From assembly GCA_002478145.1 (NCBI GenBank), contig DLMI01000054.1, positions 1 through 35,471 on the forward strand: a stretch of DNA of 35,471 nt, in the 5' to 3' direction. Shown one piece after another: positions 1-10,500 of the stretch. The position numbers and the translations under genes were made by a program. Source of the stretch: Acidobacteria bacterium UBA7540 (GTDB lineage Bacteria; Acidobacteriota; Terriglobia; UBA7540). Every line of letters begins with the position of its first letter. The stretch's first letter is position 1. The notes beneath the pieces were generated by a model. It was not told where the DNA came from, did not search any database, and saw nothing but the letters and a program-made list of their open reading frames with translations.

Positions 1-359
1 ATCGTGCGCTGCGGCACCGACTCCTGGATGGTCTGCAAATCTTCAGCGCCCGGATGCAAAAACAGATGTACGTGAACATCAATCAATCCGGGCAATAGCG
101 TTCGATCACCTAAATCGATGACCTCCGCTCCTGCCGGACGCTTGACCGCCGAACCCACCTCGGCGATTCGGTCCCCTTGCACCAGCACTTCGCCGGGCGT
201 GATTATTTTCCCGCTCTCGATATCCAGCAGCCGGGCGGCACGCAACACCACCGCGTGCTCCGATGTAGGCGGCGGAGATTGAGCCAATACACGGGCGAAA
301 AGAATGCAACATACGAAGAACCCAGACAGCATTGCGGAGATGGAAGATTGTGTTTTCAT
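1..359 (-). CDS. Exported amidohydrolase, N-terminal part (runs off the left edge)
   Basis: The reverse strand reads from an ATG at 359 without a stop to the window edge, giving 119 residues of an incomplete protein. Residues 1-26 form a signal peptide ending ARVLAQ. The mature part starts with the small beta-sandwich typical of metal-dependent amidohydrolases (AVVLRAARLLDIESGKI, then a short LVQGDRIAEVG stretch). It then reaches LPGLIDVHVHLF near residues 90-99, where the HxH pair is the first metal-binding motif of the TIM barrel. The family includes imidazolonepropionase-like and prolidase-like enzymes, and many acidobacterial members are exported hydrolases of unknown substrate. The rest of the barrel lies outside the window, so the substrate cannot be inferred. 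It is transcribed divergently from the sensor kinase at 1021. Confidence 0.85.
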   Translation of the reverse strand, partial: MKTQSSISAMLSGFFVCCILFARVLAQSPPPTSEHAVVLRAARLLDIESGKIITPGEVLVQGDRIAEVGSAVKRPAGAEVIDLGDRTLLPGLIDVHVHLFLHPGAEDLQTIQESVPQRT

Positions 360-1020
360 AATGCCCACGATAATACCACTAGCGAACGAAAAACGCCCTT
401 CGCTGAAAAACTGGACGTGACGATGGGTTGGTAATCGGAAACCTGCAACCCGTTTTCCTCCGAGTCAGGGCGCGCTGGGAAGAAATCTTGCCGCTCTTGG
501 GGCGGCGGACCTTGTAGGACCGCGGGTTGCCTCGGCCAAGGGCGCGTAGGGGCGAGCGGCGCTCGCCCCGCTGCGGGCCGAACGCCGTTCGGCCCTACAC
601 AAGCCGAAGAATCCTTGCCAAAAGAACAAGAAATTACCACCTTGCATTGCAGAGTCCGACCGTTTTCGAACTCTGCAGCAGTTTTGCCTCGAACCGGCGA
701 AAACTCTCGGCAAGCTTCCATTCAATCTGGCAGGCGCAGACCGCTGATTTTTGCGGCCTTCGGTTTCCGTCAGGCGACGGACTCGCAAGCGGGATGACTC
801 GTCTCTCCCTGCGGGAAATCGCAGACCCCACACTGCACCGGTCTGCGCCAGCCCGGGGATTAGAAGGGAACTGTGCGCCCTAATTCCCGAACACATGCTA
901 AGATAGCCGAACGAGGAGCATGTAAGGCGCACTGTCGACTGTTTTCGTGCCCCGATCGAATTATGGTCAAGGACAGGCGACAAATCGGGCTAGCTTGCTC
1001 GCGGGAATCGAAGTGGCAGG
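360..1020. other. Noncoding spacer between divergent genes
   Basis: This 661-base stretch separates the amidohydrolase from the sensor kinase. Open frames here have no recognisable protein pattern, no ribosome binding site and mutually shadow one another, so I call no gene. It contains one double-hairpin interspersed repeat (546-598). It should hold the promoters of both neighbours, but I see no convincing -35/-10 pair. Confidence 0.6.
546..598. repeat. Double-hairpin interspersed repeat (GTAGGGGC...GCCCTAC type)
   Basis: The element is bounded by GTA and TAC and folds as two perfect 9-bp hairpins in tandem: GGGGCGAGC/GCTCGCCCC around GGC (549-569) and GGGCCGAAC/GTTCGGCCC around GCC (575-595). 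Two further elements with the same GTAGGG...CCCTAC borders occur inside the kinase gene (19198-19267 and 19867-19921). The arrangement resembles REP/BIME-type elements that are spread by a transposase acting in trans, but no such transposase gene is present here. Confidence 0.8.
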
Positions 1021-3981
1021 ATGATGTTATCCAAAATGTCTAGATTCGCTTGGTTGTGCGCGTTGGTCATGTTCATCCCCGTGGGGATGGATGGGTCATC
1101 GCGGCGCACTCTGCCAGATGGCTACACGCGGCGGGTGTGGCAGACGCAGGACGGCCTGCCTGAGAACATGTCCCAGGCATTCGCCCAAACGCCCGACGGC
1201 TATTTGTGGATTGGGACGACGGGCGGACTTGTGCGATTCGACGGCGTGCGCTTCGTAGTTTTCGACCGCGGAAACGCCTCCCAGATTAAGGAAAACAGCA
1301 TTTTTTGCCTGACCGCTTCGCGCGATGGAAGTTTGTGGGCCGGTACGGATGGCGGAGGGCTGCTGCGTTATCAAAATGGAGTGTTTCGTCACTACTCTGC
1401 GGCAGATGGTTTGAGCAATGATTTCGTGCGCGTTGTCTATGAAGACCATCAGGGAATCCTGTGGGTGGGAACAGATGACGGACTGTTCCGGCTATCCGGG
1501 GATCGCATCCTCCGCGTGGACGGGCAGGGCAACATTCCCTCGCTTGCCGTCCACGCGATACGCGAAGACGACACCGGCGGTCTGTGGGTCGGTGGATCAA
1601 AACTGGTGGTGATCCATAGAAGGGATTGCAAAGAATACCCGCTCAAAGGTTATCCCAGTGCCAGCCGCGTCAAGTCCATTCTCCAGACTCGTGACCGTAT
1701 TATTTGGGTGGGAACGGTCTCGGGGCTACAGCGGATGCGCCTCAATGCAACCGGCAACGCTCGCTTTGAGAGAATTGCGGAGATTACCAGCACGGTGCGG
1801 ACCTTGCACGAGGACAATGCGGGCACTTTGTGGATCGGTACCATCGGAGGCGGGTTGCTTCGCTATCGCGATGGGCGCTTCTCGCGAGTCAATACCCCCG
1901 AGGACCCGCCCAGCAAAACGGTCCTCGCTCTATACGAAGACAGCGAAAGGAACATCTGGGTGGGGCTCCAGACTGGATTGTTGCGCCTCAGTCGGACGCC
2001 CATGACTACCTTTCCATTGCCGGGCGCACAAAACGCCGATTTTGGGACTGTCTATGCGGACAAAGACGGATCACTCTGGGTGGCCAGCGCAGATCTTTAT
2101 CGTATTAATCCGCGTCGTAGCGCCTCCGAATTGATTCCGCCACTCAGCCCCGGAATCCGAGTTCGCGATGTCCTTCGCGACCACACGGGAAGCCTTTGGG
2201 TGGGCACGGAAGGTCACGGAGTCTTCGTTTCAAAAGGGGGAACCCGAGTTCACTACACGACCCGTAATGGCCTTACGAACGATTTCATTCGTGCCTTCCT
2301 GGAGAGCCGCGACGGCAGCATTTGGATCGGGACCGACGAGGGGCTCAACCGCTGGCACGATGGCGTATTGACGAACTATCGTATGTCGCAGGGCCTCTCT
2401 TATTTCAGCATTCGCGCTTTATTGGAAGATATGCAGGGCGACATCTGGATTGGAACCGAGCAGGGTGTAAGCCACTGGCAGAATGGGAAATTTGTCGAGG
2501 ATGCGGTCACTGAGCGGCTACGGTCCGAGAAGGTTTGGACCATGCACCAGGATCGCGATGGCGGGCTGTGGTTTGGAACTCGCGGGGGCGGCTTGTTTCG
2601 GTGGCGCGCGGGGAGACTGTCCGCCTTCACCAGTGCACAGGGGTTGGCGAGCAACAGCATCTATCAGATTCTGGAGGACCAGCGAGGGACCTTCTGGATG
2701 AGTGGGCCGAATGGAATCGTGTCCGTTGCCCGTGGGGATTTAGACAAGCAGGCCGAAGTACCCGAATTTCGCCCGGCAGTGACTCTGTACGGACTCTCGG
2801 ACGGTGTGGAAGCGACCCAGATGCACGGCGGGGTGGCGCCCGCTGGTTGCCTTACCCCCAGCGGCGAACTGTGGTTCCCCAGCAATCGTGGACCGGTGCG
2901 CATTTTGCCAGACCAGACGAGACCGGGTGTTTTGCCTCGGGTAGTGATCGAACAAGTGCTGGTTGACGGCCGCGAGGTGCGGAATTCAGGACATCTGGTC
3001 GTGCCACCGGGGGAAGGGAAGCTCGAGATCAACTACAGCGCCATCCGCTTGCGATCCCAGGAACGCATCCGTTTCCGCTGCAAGTTGGAAGGGTTTGATC
3101 GCGAGTGGACGGAAGCGCTAAGTACTCGGGCCGCTTACTACACGAGTTTGCCGCCGGGACAATATCAATTTCGGGTCCAGGCGTTTGAGATGAACATGCC
3201 GGAAAAGGTAACGGAAGCGTCCTTGCCCATTGAATGGCGCCCCCATCTGTACCGCACCGCATGGTTCCTGGCGCTATGCGCGCTGTTGATGGTTGGCGGC
3301 ATCCTGCTCGTCCACCAGCTTCGGTTGCGGCAGGTGCACGCCCGGTTCGAAGCCGTGCTGGAAGAACGAAATCGTATCGCGCGTGAAATGCACGATACAA
3401 TCATCCAGGGCTGCGCGGGCGCCTCGGCATTACTCGAGGCTGTGGTAGTACTCGAGCCAGAATCGAAGGGGCCGCGAAAAGATCTGCTGGACTCCGCGCG
3501 CCAACAGATTCGCGTCACTGTCGATGAGGCGCGGCAGGCAGTCTGGAACCTCCGCCAAAAGGGAACTGCTTCGCCTGAGATAACTCAGTTGCTGGGAAAC
3601 ATGGCCCAGCAAGTTGGCCATATGTCTCGCGTACCCGTGCGATTTGAGGCTTCAGGCAAGCCCTTGCCGCTCGACCGGACGGTGGAGTATGTGCTGTTGA
3701 TGGTGGCGCGGGAGGCCGTCTCCAATGCCGTGCATCACGCCCAACCTGAGGAAGTGCGCATCAAGGTCAATTTTGACAAGGACAAAATGCGAATGCAGGT
3801 GGTGGACAATGGCAGAGGATTCAACCTGGACGAGGCCCTCGCGAGTCAGAGCTCCCACTTCGGGCTGGTCGGGATGCGCGAACGAATCGAGCACTTGGGG
3901 GGCCGCTTCGAGATTGAAAGTGCGCCGGGAAGCGGGACGCGCCTCTGTGTGGATGTGCCAGTGCGTCCTTCCGTCTCCTAA
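1021..3981 (+). CDS. Periplasmic beta-propeller sensor histidine kinase (two-component, NarX/HisKA_3 type)
   Basis: The 986-residue product starts with a short signal-like hydrophobic segment. A long sensor region follows, made of repeated WIGT..GGL.R..DG units (for example WIGTTGGLVRFDG, WAGTDGGGLLRY, WVGTDDGLFRL). These are Reg_prop repeats that would form two seven-bladed propellers up to about residue 600. A Y_Y_Y-type domain covers roughly 650-730, and one transmembrane helix lies near 747-767. The cytoplasmic kinase has the HisKA_3 motif REMHDTIIQG with His791 as the expected phosphorylation site. A HATPase follows with EAVSNAVHHA near 900, DNGRGF near 930 and GLVGMRERI. Two Met codons are adjacent; the GGCAGG just upstream suits the second (1024) about equally well. 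The gene is followed after 11 bases by its response regulator. Related propeller kinases often sense polysaccharide breakdown products, which fits the downstream galactan genes, but the ligand is inferred. Confidence 0.93.
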   Translation: MMLSKMSRFAWLCALVMFIPVGMDGSSRRTLPDGYTRRVWQTQDGLPENMSQAFAQTPDGYLWIGTTGGLVRFDGVRFVVFDRGNASQIKENSIFCLTASRDGSLWAGTDGGGLLRYQNGVFRHYSAADGLSNDFVRVVYEDHQGILWVGTDDGLFRLSGDRILRVDGQGNIPSLAVHAIREDDTGGLWVGGSKLVVIHRRDCKEYPLKGYPSASRVKSILQTRDRIIWVGTVSGLQRMRLNATGNARFERIAEITSTVRTLHEDNAGTLWIGTIGGGLLRYRDGRFSRVNTPEDPPSKTVLALYEDSERNIWVGLQTGLLRLSRTPMTTFPLPGAQNADFGTVYADKDGSLWVASADLYRINPRRSASELIPPLSPGIRVRDVLRDHTGSLWVGTEGHGVFVSKGGTRVHYTTRNGLTNDFIRAFLESRDGSIWIGTDEGLNRWHDGVLTNYRMSQGLSYFSIRALLEDMQGDIWIGTEQGVSHWQNGKFVEDAVTERLRSEKVWTMHQDRDGGLWFGTRGGGLFRWRAGRLSAFTSAQGLASNSIYQILEDQRGTFWMSGPNGIVSVARGDLDKQAEVPEFRPAVTLYGLSDGVEATQMHGGVAPAGCLTPSGELWFPSNRGPVRILPDQTRPGVLPRVVIEQVLVDGREVRNSGHLVVPPGEGKLEINYSAIRLRSQERIRFRCKLEGFDREWTEALSTRAAYYTSLPPGQYQFRVQAFEMNMPEKVTEASLPIEWRPHLYRTAWFLALCALLMVGGILLVHQLRLRQVHARFEAVLEERNRIAREMHDTIIQGCAGASALLEAVVVLEPESKGPRKDLLDSARQQIRVTVDEARQAVWNLRQKGTASPEITQLLGNMAQQVGHMSRVPVRFEASGKPLPLDRTVEYVLLMVAREAVSNAVHHAQPEEVRIKVNFDKDKMRMQVVDNGRGFNLDEALASQSSHFGLVGMRERIEHLGGRFEIESAPGSGTRLCVDVPVRPSVS

Positions 3982-3992
3982 TTCAAGGGCAG

Positions 3993-4631
3993 ATGATATC
4001 CATGAACCCCGAACAAAGAACCCGCATCCTGGTGGTGGATGACCATCCGCTCCTGCGTTTGGGGGTCGCCGCAATCATCGACGCTCAATCGGACATGCGG
4101 GTCATCGCGCAAGCCGGGTCGGGGGAGGAGGCGGTACGGCTCTTCCGGAAGCACCGTCCCGATATCACGATGATGGACCTTCGCCTGCCAGGGATGAGTG
4201 GCCTGGAAGCACTGCGCGCCATCCGCCAGGAGGACCCTCACGCAAAGTGCCTGGTTCTCACCACCTACGAAGGGGATGAAGACATACATCAGGCCCTCGC
4301 CGCCGGCGCGCTTGGCTACATCATCAAAGGAATGTCGCACGAAACGCTCGTCGACGCATTGCGCCGGGTGCGTTCCGGATCTCTGTTTCTCCCGCCACCG
4401 GTGATGCGCAGTTTGGCGGATCGTACCCCAAACTTGGATCTGAGCCCGCGCGAGCGCGAAGTGCTTTCCCTGATGGTGCGGGGAGAGAGCAACAAAGAGA
4501 TTGCCAACGAGCTCGGGATCACAGAGGCGACGGTAAAGTGCCATGTGAGCGTAATCCTGCAGCGGTTGGGCGTCAATGACCGTACCCAAGCCGTGATAGC
4601 AGCTCTCCAGCGTGGCCTCGAGCATCTCTAA
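3993..4631 (+). CDS. NarL/FixJ-family response regulator
   Basis: The 212-residue protein is a complete two-domain regulator. The receiver (about 9-125) has the acidic pair DD at 16-17, Asp62 in MMDLRLPG as phospho-acceptor and the conserved Lys in YIIKG. The C-terminal LuxR-type helix-turn-helix (about 148-212) begins LSPREREVLSLM, with NKEIANELGI and ATVKCHVSVIL as the recognition region. The ATG at 3993 has AAGGG five bases upstream; an internal ATG at 4002 is also possible. It lies 11 bases after the sensor kinase, so the two form an operon and almost certainly a cognate pair. NarL-type dimers bind inverted heptamer-like sites, and such a palindrome is present upstream of the GH53 gene. 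Confidence 0.95.
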   Translation: MISMNPEQRTRILVVDDHPLLRLGVAAIIDAQSDMRVIAQAGSGEEAVRLFRKHRPDITMMDLRLPGMSGLEALRAIRQEDPHAKCLVLTTYEGDEDIHQALAAGALGYIIKGMSHETLVDALRRVRSGSLFLPPPVMRSLADRTPNLDLSPREREVLSLMVRGESNKEIANELGITEATVKCHVSVILQRLGVNDRTQAVIAALQRGLEHL

Positions 4632-4722
4632 GTCAAGCACTTCCCGCCGCATCGAAATACGACCTTAGTCGGATGACAAAGCTGCCCGCCAGCTATAAAG
4701 TCATAGGCGCCTGCGGCGAAAC

Positions 4723-4742
4723 ATCGCAAAAAGATTTGCGAT
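4723..4742. promoter_or_regulatory. Perfect dyad upstream of the GH35 gene
   Basis: ATCGCAAA and TTTGCGAT flank a four-base centre, giving a perfect 8-bp inverted repeat about 126 bases before the GH35 start. No T-run follows, so it is not a standard terminator for the response regulator gene. It could be an operator, but no second copy was found in the window. Confidence 0.35.
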
Positions 4743-4868
4743 TCTGAGTTGGCAGGCCTGTGCCGGTCGCCGCTGCCTACGGTCCAGCGATCTTAACGGC
4801 GGGCGACCCTCGGAGTGCTGTCGTACTTCCCTGTTTGGTTCCGGCTATGCCGGGTTAGGATTTTGGTG

Positions 4869-7334
4869 ATGAGAGACAACCTTGGAGTCCGTTTGACGTT
4901 CGCGCTTCTGGCTGGCATCGGCGTCCTGTTCACCACTCCCTTCAGAGGACTGTGCCAAAATGCAGATTCATCCCTATTCATCGACGTAAGCCAACCTCCC
5001 GCTCCACCAGAACCTCTCCCCTTTGCAATCGGTGGACGAGCACCTGACGGACACGTGCTTTCGGCGAACAGCCGCTATTTAATGAAGGACGGAACTGCGT
5101 GGTTTCCCGTGATGGGGGAGTTCCATTTTTCGCGCTACCCCGAAAGTGGTTGGGAAGAAGAAATCTTGAAAATGAAAGCCGGTGGCGTGCAGATTGTTTC
5201 TACGTATGTCATCTGGATACACCATGAAGAGACTGAAGGTCAGTTTGATTGGACGGCTCAGCGCAACCTCCCTCGGTTTGTCGAATTCTGTGCGAAACAC
5301 GGAGTTTACGTCTGGATCCGGATCGGACCGTGGGCTCACGGTGAGGTACGCAATGGCGGCCTTCCTGATTGGCTGATTCAGAAATGCCCCACGCGCCAAA
5401 ATGATCCGGTCTATCTTCGCTATGTTCGTCGTTTCTATGAACAAATCGGCCAGCAAACGAAGGGATTGTTCTGGAAAGATGGTGGCCCCATTATCGGTGT
5501 TCAGATCGAGAACGAATATCACGAGCGTGGACCAGGCAAAGGGCCCGAGCACATGCTGACTCTCCTCCAGATAGCGCGCCAAGCAGGCCTCGACGCACCC
5601 TTTTATACCGCCACCGCCTGGGATGCCGCAGAAGTTCCGCCGCAGCAATTCCTGCCGGTGTTCGGGGGATATGCAGACGCTTTTTGGAGCCGTAGCGTGC
5701 AGGAACTGCCACCTAACGCGAACTACTTCTTCACCCCCATCCGGTGCGACGAAAATGTGGGCGGCGATCTGCGTTCAAAACGCCCGGACATTGACGCCCG
5801 TTTCGCTTCCTATCCTTTCCTGACGGCGGAGATGGGTGGTGGCATGGAGCTGTCTTATCACCGGCGGCCTCTGCTCAGTGCCGATGACGTAGCTGCCATG
5901 ATCCTGGTGAAATTGGGCTCGGGCGTAACGTTGTACGGCTACTACATGTTTCATGGAGGAACGAATCCGGACGGCAAGCGCACAACTTTGCAGGAATCCC
6001 AGGCAACGGGTTACCCCAACGATCTCCCCGTGAAATCGTATGACTTCCAGGCTCCCCTCGGTGAGTTTGGCCAGATGAATCCTTCGTTTCGAGACCTGAA
6101 GACGTTTCACCTGTTCCTTGATGATTTCGGTTCCAGTTTGGCCACCATGACTCCGTATTTTCCTGAGCGCATGCCCGCCAGCAAAAGCGATACCGCGACT
6201 CCTCGGGTGGCAGCGCGGTTCCAGAAGGATCACGGCTTCGTCTTCATCAATAACTACCAGCGGAATTATCCGCTTCGCGCACGAAAAAATTTCCAGCTCC
6301 GCTTGAAAACAATAGCAGGAGAAATGAAAGTGCCGCGGCATGCGACGGAAATTCCGAGCGGGGCCTATGTCATGTGGCCTGTGAATCTCAATCTGGGTGG
6401 AACCGTGCTCGAGTATTCCACCGCGCAACTCCTCTGCCGATTGGGAGAACTCAATACTTATGTGTTCTTCGCCTGGCCGGGGTTGCCTGCGGAGTTTGCC
6501 TTCGAATCCGCTGTGGATGAAATTATCGAAGCTCCCCGTGCCAGAATCGAACGTGAAAATGGTCACGTCTTTGTCGACCGAGTCGAGCCCGGAAAGCAGA
6601 CCGCCATACGCATCCGAAAGGTCGGGGGCCAGGAAATCCAGATCGTCCTACTCTCCAGAGGAATGGCCCGCGATGCGTGGAAGGCCAATCTGGCTGGCAG
6701 CGAGCGATTGTTGCTTTCTGCCGCTGACCTCTATTTCACTTACAACGCCGTACATCTCAGCAGCGTCGACCCCAGTCAGTTGAAGTTCGAGATTCTCCCG
6801 AAGCTCGATGTCACGCCGCCGGGATTCACCGCCTCCGGTCCTGATGGTCTCTTTGAGCAATACCAGACCCACGTGAAGCAAGAAAAGATTAAAGCGCTGG
6901 TCGAAAAACTCCGGGATGCGGACGTGCGCCCACCGGTTCGTATGGGCAAGGAAGTGGCCGAGGCGCCGGAGGCCGAGGCATTCCAGGGCGCCGCCGAGTG
7001 GAGCATTCAGGTTCCAACGATCACCTCTCCCGCAGTGCGAAATGTTTTTCTGCGAATCACCTACATTGGTGACATCGCCCGCGTCTATGCCGATGGCAAG
7101 CTGGTGGCCGACGACTTCTATAAAGGAACGCCCTGGCAGGTTGCGTTGCGCCAGCTTTCGGCCCAAGAAACCGACCCGACCCTGAAATTACAAATCCTCC
7201 CGATCCGGAAGGACGCGCCGATTTACTTGCCTGCCCGAAGCCGCATCTCTTTCCCTCCCTCTGGCCAAGTTGTTGAATTGAAGGAAGTTGAAGTAGTCCC
7301 GGAATACCAGGCCGTGGCCGAGTTGGGCAGGTGA
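4869..7334 (+). CDS. Secreted GH35 beta-galactosidase
   Basis: An ATG is possible at 4815, but I choose 4869 because TTAGGA lies eight bases upstream and the product then begins with a normal signal peptide (cleavage after about residue 34, near GLCQNA). The 821-residue enzyme has the GH35 barrel start (MGEFHFSRYP, GVQIVSTYVIW, RIGPWAHGEVRNGGLPDWL). The acid/base Glu is expected at 216 within QIENEY, and Glu321 in TAEMGGGM is the likely nucleophile by position. C-terminal beta-sandwich domains follow, as in the family. Members remove terminal beta-galactosyl residues from galactans, arabinogalactan or xyloglucan side chains. The 237-base gap from the regulator gene contains a perfect dyad and an AATCCTA-type element (4856-4862, reverse orientation) that overlaps the ribosome binding site. 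With the GH53 enzyme and the receptor it suggests use of plant galactan in the periplasm or at the surface. Confidence 0.92.
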   Translation: MRDNLGVRLTFALLAGIGVLFTTPFRGLCQNADSSLFIDVSQPPAPPEPLPFAIGGRAPDGHVLSANSRYLMKDGTAWFPVMGEFHFSRYPESGWEEEILKMKAGGVQIVSTYVIWIHHEETEGQFDWTAQRNLPRFVEFCAKHGVYVWIRIGPWAHGEVRNGGLPDWLIQKCPTRQNDPVYLRYVRRFYEQIGQQTKGLFWKDGGPIIGVQIENEYHERGPGKGPEHMLTLLQIARQAGLDAPFYTATAWDAAEVPPQQFLPVFGGYADAFWSRSVQELPPNANYFFTPIRCDENVGGDLRSKRPDIDARFASYPFLTAEMGGGMELSYHRRPLLSADDVAAMILVKLGSGVTLYGYYMFHGGTNPDGKRTTLQESQATGYPNDLPVKSYDFQAPLGEFGQMNPSFRDLKTFHLFLDDFGSSLATMTPYFPERMPASKSDTATPRVAARFQKDHGFVFINNYQRNYPLRARKNFQLRLKTIAGEMKVPRHATEIPSGAYVMWPVNLNLGGTVLEYSTAQLLCRLGELNTYVFFAWPGLPAEFAFESAVDEIIEAPRARIERENGHVFVDRVEPGKQTAIRIRKVGGQEIQIVLLSRGMARDAWKANLAGSERLLLSAADLYFTYNAVHLSSVDPSQLKFEILPKLDVTPPGFTASGPDGLFEQYQTHVKQEKIKALVEKLRDADVRPPVRMGKEVAEAPEAEAFQGAAEWSIQVPTITSPAVRNVFLRITYIGDIARVYADGKLVADDFYKGTPWQVALRQLSAQETDPTLKLQILPIRKDAPIYLPARSRISFPPSGQVVELKEVEVVPEYQAVAELGR

Positions 7335-7443
7335 GGGAGCCTCCAAGCGGAGAAACCCCTGCCACCCGGGCAGGCGGATAACAATCTCTTGCGAACACGA
7401 ACGGCCTCCCGTAATGCAACAAAAATCGATGCGCGTTATCGGT

Positions 7444-7450
7444 AATCCTA
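7444..7450. promoter_or_regulatory. AATCCTA element upstream of the TonB-dependent receptor
   Basis: GTAATCCTAC lies about 60 bases before the receptor start. The same ten bases occur in one arm of the palindrome at 14583-14602 upstream of the GH53 gene. It is a single, imperfectly mirrored half site here. Confidence 0.35.
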
Positions 7451-7511
7451 CTTTAGGCTGATTTCAACCAGGTGCTGAATTCGTACCGTGGAGAGGAAAA
7501 GGAGGGTCAAC

Positions 7512-10500
7512 ATGCAGTCTTCAACAAGCAAGTTCTTGCAAGCCACAATCCTGCCCTTGATCTTGTTGCTGGCGCCCGCAGCGTCCGCTCAGGTCGCCAG
7601 CTCAAGTTTGACCGGGCAGGTGGTCGACACAACCGGTGCGACCATCCCAAAGGCAACCGTCACCGCGCAGAACGTCGCTACAAGTCTCGCTCAATCAACT
7701 ACGACCGATGTGGAAGGCATTTACTTAATTCCTGCCTTGCCCCCGGGCCAGTACACGCTCAAGGTCGAAGCTCCGGGGTTCCGCGGCTATGTCCAGTCGG
7801 GAATCGTGCTGACGGTGAGCCTCACGACTACGCAAAACGTTGTCCTCCAGGTTGGAAAACAGACAGAGACCATCACCGTCACCGAAAGCGCGGAGGCGAT
7901 CAATACCACCTCCGCCGAGTTGGGAGCGACCGTCAACCAAACCACCGTTACGCAACTTCCACTCAATGGCCGCGACCCATCGAGCCTCGTCCTTCTTGCT
8001 CCCGGCGTGACCAACGTGCTGAATTCGAACGGTTACATCCAGCCGGGTTTTTCCTTCCCCACGGAGGCAGGCGCCTCCGCCAGCGGCGGGCGTCAGGGCA
8101 GCACCTACTATTTGCTCGATGGCGTGCCGAACATGGACAACTATCTGGGCCTCGATGCGCCGTTTCCCAACGCCGACGCCACGCAAGAGTTCCGCGTGAT
8201 CACCAACAACTTCGATGCGCGTTACGGCTTTGCGCCTGGCGCCGTGGTCAGTATTGAGACCACATCCGGCTCGAATCGTCTCCATGGGAATGCGTTCGAG
8301 TTTTATCGTGACAAGACCCTCAATGCCGCCAACCTCTTTTCTAATGCCGTGGACCCGCTCCATCGAAACCAGTTTGGCGGCTCGTTGGGGGGACCCATCC
8401 TGAAAAACAAGCTCTTTTTCTTCGCCAACTATCAGGGCACCCGGTCCTCCAGTGCCACCACGGCGAATTACGCGCAGACGCCTACTGCCGCAATGCTGAA
8501 TGGAGATTTCAGCGGGATCTGCTCGCCCGCGCCTTGCACTTCGGAAACTCTCAACGCGCCCTTTGGGCCTGCCAACGGCAAGTTCAACCAGATTGATCCT
8601 TCCCTGTTTAATCCGGTATCGGTAACCATTACCAAAACCGGGCTGCCCCTCGGGCAGCAATCCAATGGAGCCCTCTACTACGCTGGGGCTACCATCATCA
8701 ATAGTTTCAACGAATATACCGCCAAGTTGGACTACAATATTTCCGACAAACAGCGCGTTTCCTTGCGGAGTTTCGTCAATTACTTCACACAACCTTCCGG
8801 CGATGTGAACGGCAACATCCTATCCGTTCTCATTTTGAGTCCTTGGAGTTACGCGTTCAATGAGCGCATGGAATATTACAACGAAGTGTTGACCCATACC
8901 TGGACGCTCAACCCAACGACTATCAATACGTTCTCCCTCTTCTGGACGCAGATGTCTGCTCACAACGCCGCGGCGACCAACGACAGCAGCGGCCAGCCCA
9001 TGTGCTGGTCCCGCTACATAAACATTAACGAGCTCGGCTGCTATTTCGAAGGCTTCAACGTCAACGGCCAATTTCAAACGGGCTGGACCGAGCCTTCCCA
9101 GGAAGTTCGCACCACCTATGGCCTCTATGACACGTTCTCCAAGACGCTGGGCAAACACTTCTTGTCGTTTGGGGCGGACTTGCAGCATCAGTTCGCGGAA
9201 GAGTTGACGCAGTATCCGACGCAGCCCATCCTCACCTTTTACAACACCTTTACCGGGAACAGCTTGGCCGACTTCCTGCTCGGCGACTTAGGTAATTATC
9301 AGCAGGGCGCGGGCGAGATCTCTCGAGTGGCAGGCTGGCAGCCCGGCTTTTTTGCGCAAGACCAGTTCAGGCTGCGGCCTAACCTCACGCTCACCTACGG
9401 CCTCCGCTGGGATCCGAATATCCCTCCCTCGACCGGCGGACGGGGCGCCGCCTTCGTTGCCGGAGATCAAAGCACCGTGTTTCCCAATGCTCCCGCCGGC
9501 TTGGTCTTCCCAGGCGACAAGGGCGTGACGAACGGGCTCATGCCGACAACCTACGCCTATTGGGAGCCCCGTTTGGGTGTGGCGTGGCAGCCCTCCTCCC
9601 TCTCCCGCACTTCTATACGCGCGGGCTTAGGCACATTCACTTCACCCCTGATGTATTCGATGTACAACCACACCGCCGATATCGCTCCGTATAGCCCGTA
9701 CTACAACTTCTATGCCTCAACGGCGGGAGGCCCCATTTCCTTGGATAACCCTTGGTCCTACTTTCCTGGAACTGGCGGCGTGAGTCCGTTCCCGCCGTTT
9801 GCTTCACCGAGTTACAAACCGCCAGCATCCAGCACTTTTTCGACGCCAATTTCCCTTCCGATGATTTTCGAGAATAATTTCCACGTGGGAACTACGCAGA
9901 GCTGGAACCTCTCCATCGAGCATGAGTTTGGCTTCAATACGCTGGTTCGCGCGGCTTATGTCGGCAGCCAGTCGTATCACTTGTCAACCATCGACGACCT
10001 AAACCCGGGTATCTACGCCAACGGTGGCAACCGCACAACCTACCCCAACTTTGGCCAGATCCTGACGGATTTGAGCAACGGCACGGCCAGCTACCACGCC
10101 TTGCAACTCACGGTCGATAAGCGGGTTTCGCATGGACTCCAGTTCCAGTCCAACTTCACCTGGTCGAAGGCAATCGATGATTCGTCGTCGGGGAATATAT
10201 CCTTCAGTGAGACCGGCAACGCGCTGCCCGATCCTTTCAACATCACCTACAACCGGGGCATCTCGGACTTGAACTTCCCCTTTATTTGGGTGTCCAACTT
10301 CGTTTACACCACGCCCTCTCTTTCACGCCAGAACCCGTTCGTCAAGCAGGCGCTGGGCGGTTGGGAACTGACCGCGATCGTCACCCTGCAATCGGGAAAT
10401 CCTTTTAGCATCGCGAGTGGCGCCAACAATAACTCCGGTACACAGCAATATAACGACCGTGCCGATTTTGTGTCTGGCCAAGCTTTCGACATGAAGCAGG

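Noticed and set aside
7725..8792. Minus-strand open frame of 355 codons
   Set aside because: Antisense to the TonB-dependent receptor, which is complete with signal peptide, plug and barrel.
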